Shown here in pieces: positions 7,301-15,844 of a DNA stretch of 64,000 bases. Every line of letters starts with the position of its first letter. The first letter of the stretch is position 1. Origin of the DNA: DASQBT01 sp963746955 (GTDB lineage: Bacteria; Pseudomonadota; Gammaproteobacteria; Burkholderiales; Thiobacillaceae). A program made the translations under genes and the position numbers. The DNA is taken from the NCBI GenBank assembly GCA_963746955.1, contig CAVVDR010000009.1, positions 434,001 to 498,000 of the forward strand, written 5' to 3'. The notes beneath the pieces are model-generated. The model was not told the origin of the DNA and did no database searches. It worked only from the letters and a program-made list of their open reading frames with translations.

Positions 7301-10243
7301 GCCCATACCCTGGTAGGCATCGCCGCCACTGCCGGGTTTACTGTCATGTCCGATCTGGCCCACGCCCTGGAGCTCTACTGGCGCAAACTGGAGGCCTGTC
7401 CTCAGCCTGGCGAAGCGCTCCCCGTTGTCCATGCGACAGTCAACCGGCTTGATGAAATGCTGGCTGCGATCAGCGAGACCCGGGAACCGTCCTCCGCCGT
7501 GGACCTGATCGAAACTCTGGCCCAACTGCCCATCAGCGAAAGCAGCCCGCATGCCAGCCTGGCGATTATCAACGAGGAAGCCGCGGAGTCGGCAGAGCTG
7601 TCCCCGACGCAGAACGCGCAGGTCCAGGCAATCGAAACGACTCCGGAAGTTGAAATCAGCCAGCCGGAGACTGCGGCGGCCGAGCCCTCATCGGATATTG
7701 AACAAGACGCTTTTGCGCAAGGACTACTCGGGCCAAATGAAGTTTTGCCGATACCTTTCGCAGCATCCGGCGTTCAGGCCTTCGACACTGATATAGCGGA
7801 ATCCGCAAGCAGCGAGGGCGCCCCAATGGGGCTTGCCGCTGACCCGATAATATCCATCAGCATAGACGCTCAACCCACGGCGGGCCTGCCCAGCACGCCT
7901 TCGCCCGTGTTCGAAAAACGCGCCATCCAGGATGAAATCGATCTGGAGCTGCTACCCATCTTCCTGGAGGAGGCGGAGACACTCGCAGCGGATGCAGCCG
8001 CCAGCTTGCGGGCCTGGAAGGACAATATCAATGACATCCAGGCGCCAGCCGCCCTGCGCCGTGTCTTGCACACCCTCAAGGGTTCCGCCCGCATGGCCGG
8101 GGCCAACCGCCTCGGTGAACTGACGCACGCCACAGAATCACGGGTCATCGATGTACTGGAAGGGCGCAGTACGGCATTCCAGGGAACGTTCGACATTCTG
8201 GAGGCCCAACTTGACCGCCTGGCGGAAGCAGTGGAAAAGCTCCATCAGGGGCCAGAAGTCAAACACTCAATCGTGGTTGAAAACCCAGTGACTGATGCCG
8301 AGATCATCCTACCTGAGGACAGCGCACCCGATGAGAAGGAAGTGACCGAGGCTGGCAATGCTGCAGGTTCCTCCAGCCCGACTCCAGCCGCCACCCCTGT
8401 ACGTGAGGCTGTCCCCACGCTACGGGTCAGGGTCGACTGGGTGGATCGGATGGTCAACCAGGCTGGCGAAGTCTCGATTGCCCGTTCGCGCATCGAAAAC
8501 GAAGTATTCGGCCTCAAGCGCCATGTGGTGGAACTGGCCGAAGCCTTGAATCGCCTCAAGACCCACATCCGGGAGGTTGAAATCCAGGCTGAAGCCCAGA
8601 TGCAGGCAACTTTCAAGACCACGGGCCGCCAGGATGAATTCGACCCGCTGGAATTGGACCGGTTTACCCGTTTTCAGGAAGTGACCCGCTTTGTCGCCGA
8701 GAGCGTAAACGACATTTCCACCGTCCAGAACACCCTGCTCGGCTGCCTCGGAGAAACCCAGGCTGCCCTGACCCAGCAGGCCCGAATGAACCGGGAACTG
8801 CAACAGAATCTGCTGCGCGTGCGGATGGTGCCGATCTACAGCATTGCGGAACGGCTTTACCGAGTCGTCCGGAAGACCGCGCGCGAACTGGGCAAGCGCG
8901 CCCAGATCGACATCCGCAATGGCGAACTTGAACTTGATCGCTCGGTTCTGGAAAAGGTCACTGCGCCCCTGGAACACCTGCTGCGCAACGCCATTGTTCA
9001 TGGCCTGGAGAACCCGGAGGGACGGAGTGCCGCAGGCAAGCCGGAATTCGGCGAAATCCTGCTCAGCGCACGGCAGGAAGGCAACGAAATCGTGCTGACG
9101 CTGAAGGACGACGGGGCCGGCCTCAACCTGGAAAAGATTCGCGCCAAGTCGGAAGCCCTTGGCTTGCTCTCGCCCGGGATGGAACCCACCGATGCTCAGT
9201 TCGCCCAGATGATCTTCCAGGCCGGCTTCTCCACCGCTGACCACGTTACCGCCGTGGCCGGCCGGGGCGTAGGCATGGATGTGGTCAAAAGCGAAATCAC
9301 CGCGCTGGGCGGCCGCGTCGAAGTGGCAAGTGAACCCGGCAAGGGCGTGACCTTTACGATTTACCTGCCGCTTACTTTGGCAGTCGCCCAAGCGCTCATC
9401 ATTACCGCGGGTCAACAGGAATTCGCCCTGCCCACCACCATGGTGGGACAGGTTCTGGAACTCAAGCCCGAGCAGCTATCCGCCGCCCTGACCGCGGGTG
9501 CGGTGGAATGGCGCGGGGCGCGTTACCCATTGTTCTATTTGCCTCATCTGCTGGGCCAGATGGATGCCACCCACGAACTGCAACGGTTCAACTCCGTGGT
9601 GCTGATGAAGAGCGGCTCCAACCACGCCGCCTTTCTGGTGGATCAGGTGCAGGGCGCACGCGAAATCGTGGTCAAGAACATCGGTCCGCAACTGGCCCGC
9701 ATCAGCGGCATTGCCGGCGCGACGGTGCAAGGGGATGGACGCATCATGTTGATCCTCAACCCCATGCCCCTGGCGCTGCGCGCGATGCAGGAGCCCAGCA
9801 CCGGCCATCAGCCCGGCACGCCGCCAGTTGCAGTTATTGCGGAACAGGACGCCACCCTGGCGCCGCTGGTCATGGTAGTGGATGACTCGCTCACTGTGCG
9901 CAAGATCACCGGCCGCCTGCTGCTGCGTGAAGGTTACCGGATGGAATCGGCGAAGGATGGGGTAGACGCGCTGGAAAAAATGCATGATCTGACACCCGAC
10001 CTCGTACTGCTGGATGTCGAAATGCCCCGCATGGACGGTTTCGAACTCGCCCGCATCATGCGCAGCGATCCCCTGCTCAAGCATGTGCCCATCATCATCA
10101 TTACCAGCCGCACTGCAGACAAGCACCGCAACCGCGCCATGGAAATCGGCGTGAACGCGTATCTCGGCAAACCCTACCAGGAAGTCTTCCTGCTTGACCA
10201 AATTGCCAAACTTCTCGGCGAAAAGGCCCTGCAGCCCGCGTAG
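4370..10243 (+). CDS. chpA: Hybrid chemotaxis-type histidine kinase ChpA (PilL)
   Basis: CheA-like kinase of 1957 aa for twitching motility. In order: an N-terminal Hpt-like helix bundle with a degenerate H51 motif (HQAAGA instead of HTLKG); a second helical region; a long acidic linker; an Hpt domain with H832 (AFHTLKGSGRM); a divergent one with H979 (AAHTLVG); a good one with H1234 (VLHTLKGSARM); a dimerisation domain; an HATPase domain with N1540, DDGAG (1580-1584) and GRGVGMD (1631-1637); a CheW domain; and a C-terminal receiver with phosphoacceptor D1882. Pseudomonas ChpA is longer and has more Hpt-like domains. The linker holds repeated PIPFA motifs at about residues 715, 744, 757 and 1125. 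It is the last gene of the operon; no pilK, chpB or chpC follows. Confidence 0.95.
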   Translation: MSTMMEYDTGPLNWVRGEVDKALKAAQERIQAFRNDKTLTHSLRLARGEVHQAAGAIRLVGLEGAATLCTAMEEVLGGIDDESIEQAAGLEAVVGSLDALSRWVTRTAEGRGEGELALFPSYRSLRLAQGAERIFEGELFFPDLQAQSAPSSPNAEPNPEEFRTLVKAARRAFQLGLLEFLKGARAEDGLAQMSSALARIESAAPDNSSRTFWWACTGFVDTLLAHGVEADFHVKQLLARIDLQMRHLVEGSPQAAEPLMRDALFFIAKSQALGNHGAEIKSTFRLDRYAPKSNISADDLVRLRPVIDALKEELANARNAWHEHEGDKPESVSRFLGLLDHFNEQAAELGVAAMQSLLVHLQQAAAAVSTADQPEPISLEIATTLLFLQQALESEDVFSSDFVGRADIQSRRLQALAGGQVLPEDSTSLMDDSSRQAREYALMGQLGQEVGVNLRRMEEILDAFFRNPESRDELPLLNELAQQVNGALAILDQLPASLLLDATMDLISPCILANAAIGEAEQHRVADALSSLGLFVEGHCAGRGDASNILDPLLKSFGLIPQPAPAEEVIEEATESCLPDHKPAVADVNPNAQPNQPDASNEKLIEHRADRDQHTCLIEDNSLDAVAAEALSVLRAHSLGHNLSATPSDLNGPDLPSPEVVTQAAEEPAGLGVLPDRDADPTQFPDVEAVTGLPDGNLHEIVTPAFEPVAETELFCPIPFAAEQEPAATSDQDAQPAAEETGPFCPIPFAADEAGPFCPIPSVPEQAPAAASGHDAAPAVESLVPDGVDAELLEVFLEEAQEVLGTLGEATLACRGNFADGDNLTAVRRAFHTLKGSGRMVGLTDFGEAAFSLEDMMNNWLGANKPASIELLDLVDDARQQFDLWVGALRENQSTRPDMADILDRAARLANGQAAVEQISEPAAEPEDVRVGSISLSPGLYQVFLQEAAQRLQALRDEMQHLAEQPQRPISDEASRAAHTLVGIAATAGFTVMSDLAHALELYWRKLEACPQPGEALPVVHATVNRLDEMLAAISETREPSSAVDLIETLAQLPISESSPHASLAIINEEAAESAELSPTQNAQVQAIETTPEVEISQPETAAAEPSSDIEQDAFAQGLLGPNEVLPIPFAASGVQAFDTDIAESASSEGAPMGLAADPIISISIDAQPTAGLPSTPSPVFEKRAIQDEIDLELLPIFLEEAETLAADAAASLRAWKDNINDIQAPAALRRVLHTLKGSARMAGANRLGELTHATESRVIDVLEGRSTAFQGTFDILEAQLDRLAEAVEKLHQGPEVKHSIVVENPVTDAEIILPEDSAPDEKEVTEAGNAAGSSSPTPAATPVREAVPTLRVRVDWVDRMVNQAGEVSIARSRIENEVFGLKRHVVELAEALNRLKTHIREVEIQAEAQMQATFKTTGRQDEFDPLELDRFTRFQEVTRFVAESVNDISTVQNTLLGCLGETQAALTQQARMNRELQQNLLRVRMVPIYSIAERLYRVVRKTARELGKRAQIDIRNGELELDRSVLEKVTAPLEHLLRNAIVHGLENPEGRSAAGKPEFGEILLSARQEGNEIVLTLKDDGAGLNLEKIRAKSEALGLLSPGMEPTDAQFAQMIFQAGFSTADHVTAVAGRGVGMDVVKSEITALGGRVEVASEPGKGVTFTIYLPLTLAVAQALIITAGQQEFALPTTMVGQVLELKPEQLSAALTAGAVEWRGARYPLFYLPHLLGQMDATHELQRFNSVVLMKSGSNHAAFLVDQVQGAREIVVKNIGPQLARISGIAGATVQGDGRIMLILNPMPLALRAMQEPSTGHQPGTPPVAVIAEQDATLAPLVMVVDDSLTVRKITGRLLLREGYRMESAKDGVDALEKMHDLTPDLVLLDVEMPRMDGFELARIMRSDPLLKHVPIIIITSRTADKHRNRAMEIGVNAYLGKPYQEVFLLDQIAKLLGEKALQPA

Positions 10244-10263
10244 AAAGACACCTCCAGGATAAG

Positions 10264-10289
10264 GGGCCGGCGTTAAGCCGGCCCTTTTT
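10264..10289 (+). terminator. Rho-independent terminator after chpA
   Basis: Perfect 8-bp GC-rich stem GGGCCGGC (10264-10271) and GCCGGCCC (10277-10284) around a GTTAA loop, followed by five T. It lies 20 bp after the chpA stop and closes the pil-chp operon. Confidence 0.93.
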
Positions 10290-10601
10290 CTTGAGTGATG
10301 GTTTGAGCGTTTTGCCATCAACGATTTGGCTCCGGCTGCTGGTTGGGTCTTTCGAGTGTCTGTTCCTGCTCTGCGGCGCGGTTAGCGAGGATTCAACTGC
10401 CGCGCGGTGAGCGCGCGTCTGCGGGGAGGGGCCAGCCACGACACCAGTCAACATACGGCCGGCGCCCCCGGTAGCGCGGTTGCTATTCCAATGGCGTAAT
10501 GGCAGCATGCCTTCGATAAACTAACTTGATAGACCGTTTTGCCTCATGGCCGTTTTCCTGGCTGGGCCGATCACGCAGTCTCATCCACCAACATCGCTTT
10601 C
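10290..10601. other. Intergenic stretch before the ABC exporter
   Basis: About 310 bp between the chpA terminator and the ABC genes. It is GC-rich with short G/C-palindromic bits near 10400 but no coding frame I can support. The exporter promoter is presumably here; no clear -35/-10 pair was found. Confidence 0.4.
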
Positions 10602-11528
10602 ATGCCTGCAATCATTTCCGTATCGAACCTCTCAAAGACCTACGCGTCCGGATTTCATGCACTAAAAGGCATCAATCTGGAAATTCGCCCCGGCGAGATC
10701 TTTGCGTTGCTGGGCCCCAACGGCGCCGGGAAGACCACGCTGATCAGCACGATATGCGGAATCGTCAATCCCACCGAAGGCGCCATTTGGGTCAACGGTC
10801 ATGACATCGTGCGCGATTACCGTGCCGCTCGATCCTTGATCGGACTGGTACCCCAGGAACTCACCACCGATGCGTTTGAATCAGTCTGGGCGACCGTGTC
10901 CTTCAGTCGCGGATTATTCGGCAGGCCGAAGAACCCGGGCCACATTGAAAAGGTGCTCAGGGATTTGTCTCTGTGGGACAAGAAGGACAGCAGAGTCATG
11001 ACGCTTTCCGGCGGCATGAAGCGCCGGCTGCTGATCGCAAAGGCCCTGTCGCACGAGCCGCAGATCCTGTTTCTCGACGAGCCCACCGCGGGCGTTGACG
11101 TCAATCTGCGGCGCGACATGTGGCAATTGGTGCGCTCGCTCAAGGACACAGGCGTAACCATCATCCTGACCACGCATTACATCAATGAGGCGGAGGAAAT
11201 GGCTGACCGGGTGGCGGTGATCAACCGGGGCGAGATCATGCTGGTGGAGAACACGGTTGAGCTGATGCGCAAGCTCGGCAAGAAGCAGTTGACGCTTCAA
11301 CTGCCCAAGCCGCTGGATGCTGTTCCGGCCGCACTCGCCGCCTACCGGCTCGACCTTTCCAGCGATGGCTGCGCGCTGACCTATACCTACGATGTACAAC
11401 GCGAGCGCAATGGGATCATCGCGCTTTTGCAGGACCTCGGTGCGGCGGGCATCGCGTTCAGCGATCTTCAGACGTCGGAAAGCTCGCTTGAGGACATCTT
11501 CGTCGACCTGCTCAAGGACGGACAATGA
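10602..11528 (+). CDS. ABC-2 type exporter, ATP-binding protein
   Basis: ATPase of 308 aa. Walker A GPNGAGKTT at residues 38-46, signature LSGGMKRR, Walker B ILFLDEPTAG and the switch-histidine region LTTHY are all intact. A TTG at 10539 would add 21 residues of no family character, so the ATG at 10602 is used. The stop overlaps the permease start by 4 bp (ATGA), so the two are translationally coupled. The family includes DrrA/NodI/CcmA-like exporters of lipids, polysaccharides or drugs; the substrate cannot be read from sequence. The C-terminal domain after the ATPase is typical of ABC-2 exporters. Confidence 0.93.
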   Translation: MPAIISVSNLSKTYASGFHALKGINLEIRPGEIFALLGPNGAGKTTLISTICGIVNPTEGAIWVNGHDIVRDYRAARSLIGLVPQELTTDAFESVWATVSFSRGLFGRPKNPGHIEKVLRDLSLWDKKDSRVMTLSGGMKRRLLIAKALSHEPQILFLDEPTAGVDVNLRRDMWQLVRSLKDTGVTIILTTHYINEAEEMADRVAVINRGEIMLVENTVELMRKLGKKQLTLQLPKPLDAVPAALAAYRLDLSSDGCALTYTYDVQRERNGIIALLQDLGAAGIAFSDLQTSESSLEDIFVDLLKDGQ

Positions 11529-12286
11529 ATTACTACGCCATTCGCGCGATTTACAAATTTGAAATGGCGCGCACCTGGCGCACGATGCTGCAAAGCATCG
11601 TCTCGCCGGTGATTTCGACCTCGCTCTATTTCGTCGTGTTCGGCGCCGCAATCGGCTCGCGCATTTCGCAGATCAACGGCATCAGCTATGGCGCATTCAT
11701 CGTGCCCGGCCTGATCATGTTGTCGCTGCTGACGCAGAGCATCTCGAATGCGTCCTTCGGGATCTACTTTCCCAAATTTGCCGGAACCATCTACGAACTC
11801 CTGTCGGCCCCGGTTTCCTATGTCGAGATCGTGATCAGCTATGTCGGTGCGGCCGCCACCAAATCGATCATCCTGGGCCTGATCATTCTGGCGACGGCGG
11901 GGCTGTTTGTGCCGATCCAGATCAACCATCCATTCTGGATGATCCTGTTTCTCGTGCTCACCGCAGTCACCTTCAGCCTGGTCGGCTTCATCATCGGCAT
12001 CTGGGCAGACACCTTCGAGAAGCTGCAGGTTGTTCCGCTGCTGATCGTCACGCCGCTGACCTTTCTGGGCGGCAGCTTCTATTCGATCGATATCCTCCCG
12101 CCGCTGTGGCAGAAGGTCACCCTGTTCAATCCGGTGGTTTATCTGATCAGCGGCTTCCGCTGGAGCTTCTACGGGATCGCCGATGTGGACGTTGCGGTGA
12201 GCCTGGGCATGACCGCGGTGTTCCTGGCGATTTCCCTGGCGATCGTTGCGTGGATATTCAGGACGGGCTACCGGCTCAAGGCCTAG
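11525..12286 (+). CDS. ABC-2 type exporter, permease protein
   Basis: Inner-membrane permease of 253 aa with about six hydrophobic segments. A conserved ABC-2 feature is visible near the C-terminus: PLTFLGGSFYSIDILPP, followed by the last loop and helix. It overlaps the ATPase gene by 4 bp, forming a two-gene exporter with one permease type, probably a homodimer. The next gene (tonB-like) starts 50 bp later and may be on the same transcript, but no functional link is evident. The substrate is unknown. Confidence 0.92.
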   Translation: MNYYAIRAIYKFEMARTWRTMLQSIVSPVISTSLYFVVFGAAIGSRISQINGISYGAFIVPGLIMLSLLTQSISNASFGIYFPKFAGTIYELLSAPVSYVEIVISYVGAAATKSIILGLIILATAGLFVPIQINHPFWMILFLVLTAVTFSLVGFIIGIWADTFEKLQVVPLLIVTPLTFLGGSFYSIDILPPLWQKVTLFNPVVYLISGFRWSFYGIADVDVAVSLGMTAVFLAISLAIVAWIFRTGYRLKA

Positions 12287-12335
12287 CGGGCCAGTGATAA
12301 CGGGTCTACGCAAGCTGACATCCGACTTGGAAAGC

Positions 12336-13019
12336 ATGAATTACGGCAAGTCCACGCCGCACGGGCGTCAACAGCAAGACCGGATAGTCCGCCTGGCAGG
12401 CCTTACGCTTGTCCTCGTCCTGCATGGGGCGCTGTTGTATGGCCTGTTGAAGTACCGCATTCCGCCGCCCCCGGCCGAGTCTGTCACCCTGTTTGTCAAT
12501 CTGCTTCACGATCCGCCGCAACCCAAGCACGCGAATCCGCCCGTGGCTAAACCCCGGCCCGCGAAACTCGACCGGCCCCGTCCGCCCGACCCCCCACCTC
12601 TGCAGGAACTCGCGGAGCAGGTGCCGGTGATCTCTTCTGCCGAGCCGGTCGCGCCGCCGCCCCCTGGTGCGCCGGCCGGGATCGAAACGCCGTCTGAGCC
12701 CGCGCCACCGCTCAAGCCAGCCGGTCCGGTGATTCTCAGCGGGGACTTGGCGGTCTCCTGCCCGGAACAGGCAGCGCCCGCCTACCCCTTGATTTCGCGC
12801 CGCTTGGGGGAAGAAGGCAAGACTGTCCTGCGGGTAGAACTGGATGAAAGCGGACGGATCGATCGTGCCGCGATAAAGACCAGTTCGGGCTATGCCCGGC
12901 TGGATGACGCGGCGTTAACCGCGGTCAAACATTGGCGCTGCAAACCGGTTAAGCGTGACGGGATCTCGGTCCGCGCGGTTGCCCTGCAGCCTTTCAGATT
13001 TGTTCTTGAAGGAAGATGA
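12336..13019 (+). CDS. tonB: TonB family energy transducer
   Basis: A 227-aa TonB-type protein. One membrane helix near residues 19-38 follows a short basic cytoplasmic tail. A proline-rich periplasmic stalk (PPPP, PKHANPPVAKPRP) comes next, and a C-terminal TonB domain with APAYPLISRRLGEEG, a central V-x-V-x-LDESGRI strand, and DDAALTAVKHWRCKP. It should carry proton-motive force from ExbB/ExbD to outer-membrane TonB-dependent transporters. An upstream in-frame start at 12246 lies inside the permease gene and is not likely. exbB begins 1 bp after its stop. No TonB-dependent receptor is in the window, so the substrate is open. Confidence 0.92.
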   Translation: MNYGKSTPHGRQQQDRIVRLAGLTLVLVLHGALLYGLLKYRIPPPPAESVTLFVNLLHDPPQPKHANPPVAKPRPAKLDRPRPPDPPPLQELAEQVPVISSAEPVAPPPPGAPAGIETPSEPAPPLKPAGPVILSGDLAVSCPEQAAPAYPLISRRLGEEGKTVLRVELDESGRIDRAAIKTSSGYARLDDAALTAVKHWRCKPVKRDGISVRAVALQPFRFVLEGR

Positions 13020-13020
13020 C

Positions 13021-13749
13021 ATGGAACCCGCAATCGGCCTTTCCCACTTCATTGTTCGGACGGATGCACTCGGCAAGACGGTACTTCTTCTGCTGCTGTC
13101 CTTGTCGCTGGCAAGCTGGTATCTGATACTGACCAAGGCCTTGACCAATGTGCTGGCCAAGCGGCGCGCGGAGAAATTCCTCGATCAGTTCTGGGCGGCA
13201 GACTCGCTGCAGCAGATTCGCCATGCGCTGCTGCAGCAGCCGCGCGATCACGCCTTCGCGCAACTCGCGCACGATGCCTTGGAAGCGGCCGCCGACAGCG
13301 AAAGACAGGGCATGCAGAAACTCGCCGCCGCCGGGGGCTTGAGCGAATTCCTGACCCGACTGTTGCGCAACGGCATCGACCAGGAAGCAGCGCGGGTGGA
13401 GCATGGTCTGACCATCATGGCGTCCGCCGGTTCGGCCGCACCCTACATCGGCCTGTTCGGCACGGTCTGGGGGATCTACCACGCGCTGGTCAATATCGGC
13501 CTGTCCGGTCAGGGCACCCTGGACAAGGTGGCCGGCCCTGTTGGTGAAGCGCTGATCATGACGGCCCTGGGACTGGCGGTGGCCATTCCCGCGGTGCTGG
13601 CGTACAACGCCTTCAACCGCCGCAACCGGGTGTGGCTGGCCAAGCTCGACGCCTTTGCCCATGACTTGTACGCCATTATCACGGTAGGCGAAAAGTCCAA
13701 CAGTTCTGCGGGTGAAGTGCGCACGCTGCAAATCTCAAGGAAGGGCTGA
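13021..13749 (+). CDS. exbB: Biopolymer transport protein ExbB (MotA/TolQ family)
   Basis: Inner-membrane proton-channel subunit, 242 aa, with three membrane segments: one near residues 20-40 and two in the C-terminal half. The family core is visible as SAAPYIGLFGTVWGIYHAL and GPVGEALIMTALGLAVAIPAVLAYN. The ATG at 13021 follows GGAAG and lies directly after the tonB stop. ExbB pentamers with ExbD power TonB. TolQ is a possible alternative by fold, but the tonB-exbB-exbD order argues for ExbB. Confidence 0.93.
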   Translation: MEPAIGLSHFIVRTDALGKTVLLLLLSLSLASWYLILTKALTNVLAKRRAEKFLDQFWAADSLQQIRHALLQQPRDHAFAQLAHDALEAAADSERQGMQKLAAAGGLSEFLTRLLRNGIDQEAARVEHGLTIMASAGSAAPYIGLFGTVWGIYHALVNIGLSGQGTLDKVAGPVGEALIMTALGLAVAIPAVLAYNAFNRRNRVWLAKLDAFAHDLYAIITVGEKSNSSAGEVRTLQISRKG

Positions 13750-13752
13750 GCC

Positions 13753-14175
13753 ATGTCCATGGGTAGCTTTGAGCAGCGGCGTCACCAGGGGCCGATGGTC
13801 GAAATCAACGTGGTGCCGCTGGTGGATGTCATGCTGGTGCTGCTGGTCATCTTCATCATCACCGCGCCGCTGTTGACCAATGCGGTCAAGATCGACCTGC
13901 CCAAGGCCCGCAGTTCGCCAAACATTACCCGGCCGGAGCACATCGAGTTCGGCATCCGCCAGGACGGCAGCCTGTTCTGGAACGGTGAGAAAGTTTCGTT
14001 CGATCAACTGGGCTCGCGCTTTGCCGCAGCAGCCAAGAGCCGGCCGCCGCCCGAGTTGCACATCCGGGCCGACCGCCATGCCGAATACGACTCCGTCGCC
14101 AAAGTCATGTCGCTGGCCGCCAATGCCGGTCTGACCCGGATCGGATTTGTCACCGACCCATCGACACAGCCTTAG
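13753..14175 (+). CDS. exbD: Biopolymer transport protein ExbD (TolR family)
   Basis: A 140-aa protein with a short cytoplasmic N-terminus, one membrane helix (VVPLVDVMLVLLVIFIIT region) that holds the essential aspartate, and a periplasmic domain ending in the GLTRIGFVT strand typical of ExbD/TolR. The 5' end is 3 bp after the exbB stop. The gene ends in a 4-bp convergent overlap with uppP on the other strand, so the two transcripts must run into each other; no terminator is visible between them. Confidence 0.93.
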   Translation: MSMGSFEQRRHQGPMVEINVVPLVDVMLVLLVIFIITAPLLTNAVKIDLPKARSSPNITRPEHIEFGIRQDGSLFWNGEKVSFDQLGSRFAAAAKSRPPPELHIRADRHAEYDSVAKVMSLAANAGLTRIGFVTDPSTQP

Positions 14176-14996
14176 GCGTGGCTCCAGTCCACCCACCCGG
14201 TATAGGCGGTCAGCAAGATCAGGCCGCCGAACGCAATCCGGTACCACGCGAATACAGTGAAGTCATGGCTGCTGATATATCGGATCAAGGCCTTCACCGA
14301 AAACACGGCACTGATGAAGGCCGAAACAAAGCCTACTGCCAGAATGCCCAGTTCGTGAGCATCGAGCAGGGCCCGCGCCTTGTAGAGTTCATAGAAAGAT
14401 GCCGCGCCCAGAGTCGGCACCGCGAGGAAAAAGGAGAACTCCGTCGCCGCCTTGCGCGACAAGCCAAAAAACAGACCGCCGATAATGGTTGCGCCTGAGC
14501 GGGAGGTTCCCGGAATCAAGGCCAGCGCCTGGGCGAAGCCGAGCTTGATCGCATCCAGCGGGCTTACCGCTTCCACCGTTTCCACGCGAATGATGTGGCG
14601 GCGCCTCTCTGCCCAGAGTATGAACAGGCCGCCGATGACGAACGCAAGCGCGACAGGAACGGGCGAAAATAGCGCAGCCTTGATCTGCTTGCCGTAGAGC
14701 AGTCCGATGGCGGCCAAAGGTATGAATGCAATGGCGAGATTGAGCCAGAAACGGTTGGCGATACCGTCCCGCCCCAGACCCTTGATCGCCCACCCGAGGC
14801 GTGACCGGTAATCCCATACGACTGCCAGGATCGCGCCCAACTGGATGACGATTTCGAATACCTTCCCTCTTTCGTCATTGAAATTGAGCAGGTCGCCGAC
14901 CAGGATCAAATGGCCGGTACTGGACACCGGCAGGAATTCTGTCAGTCCTTCGACCACGCCCAGGATCAGGGCCTTGAGGTAGATCACAGTGTCCAT
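14172..14996 (-). CDS. uppP: Undecaprenyl-diphosphatase UppP (BacA)
   Basis: Polytopic inner-membrane phosphatase of 274 aa that recycles undecaprenyl pyrophosphate to the monophosphate carrier for peptidoglycan and LPS synthesis and can confer bacitracin resistance. Both signature regions are visible: GVVEGLTEFLPVSSTGHL near the N-terminus with the catalytic glutamates, and PGTSRSGATI in the middle. The ATG at 14996 is preferred over an in-frame TTG at 15005. Its stop overlaps that of exbD by 4 bp tail to tail. Length is normal for the family. Confidence 0.95.
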   Translation of the reverse strand: MDTVIYLKALILGVVEGLTEFLPVSSTGHLILVGDLLNFNDERGKVFEIVIQLGAILAVVWDYRSRLGWAIKGLGRDGIANRFWLNLAIAFIPLAAIGLLYGKQIKAALFSPVPVALAFVIGGLFILWAERRRHIIRVETVEAVSPLDAIKLGFAQALALIPGTSRSGATIIGGLFFGLSRKAATEFSFFLAVPTLGAASFYELYKARALLDAHELGILAVGFVSAFISAVFSVKALIRYISSHDFTVFAWYRIAFGGLILLTAYTGWVDWSHA

Positions 14997-15226
14997 AAAC
15001 GGCAACGTCCGGATGAGAAAACGCGCGGTGTCCCGCGCGGTGAAAAGGCCTTATCAATACGGCAACGCCGTCAGTACAGGACCGCATCGCTTCGTCTGCC
15101 ATGTCCCTTGGCAAATGACCTCATCGTGTGGCCATCGGGGAACGCTCTTGCAAACGAAACGCGCGCCTGGCGATCCGGCGAGCGAGTCTCGGACCATGCT
15201 CGACGCCAGGCGAATCTTACCGCGGA

Positions 15227-15604
15227 TCAGGTCCGGTAGTCGGGCTCGTTCGGCACGTCATCGGGTGGCGCCTGGGGGGGCGCGGGCGGGGGCAGGGATT
15301 TCTTCATCTCCTGCCGGAACATCTCCAGCATCTGATCCATGGTTGCAGCACCTTCGTGACGAAGAGATTCGGACAGCTCCTGCGCTCTATGGGACAACTG
15401 GGGGGGAGGAGGAGGCGGCGTCTTGCCTGCCATACCCGCCTTCATGGCATCGCGCAGGTAATTGAAGAACAGGTCAACATCAGCCGGTTTCACCATGGTG
15501 CGAAACCGTTCCAAATCCACAGGTGGTGGGGGCTCATCGGCCCTGACTGGTCCGGATAAAGCGCCGGCCGCTGCCAGCATGGCAAACGCATAGGGTAATT
15601 TCAT
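15227..15604 (-). CDS. Secreted proline-rich hypothetical protein
   Basis: A 125-aa protein I do not recognise. A clear Sec signal peptide (MKLPYAFAMLAAAGALSGPVRA, cleavage after A-x-A near residue 22) is followed by a short helical segment, a run of six prolines, a charged helix rich in methionine (MDQMLEMFRQEMKK), and a proline-rich tail. GGAGAG precedes the ATG at a proper distance. Codon third positions are GC-rich as in real genes nearby. It stands alone between uppP and the TerB-fold gene with about 220-240 bp of noncoding DNA on each side. It probably resides in the periplasm. Confidence 0.7.
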   Translation of the reverse strand: MKLPYAFAMLAAAGALSGPVRADEPPPPVDLERFRTMVKPADVDLFFNYLRDAMKAGMAGKTPPPPPPQLSHRAQELSESLRHEGAATMDQMLEMFRQEMKKSLPPPAPPQAPPDDVPNEPDYRT

Positions 15605-15844
15605 GGCGATCTCTCCGTGGGGTTCAGGCGCTCACACTCAGGCTGCGAAACGGCGGAATGGTTCCTCAAGCTTCTTGATAGTCCTTTCCGACAGGCTTTG
15701 CCAGTTCGACCGGCCATTCAAGCCAGCGGCCATCGCCCGCTGCAGTCCAATGGTAAACCCGCGCGGCCCGGCTTCGCCAACCAGCCCGCTTCCTCACCCG
15801 ACTGAGGCCACGGAACTAAACTCTCGCAAGTACGCCTATAGGGC

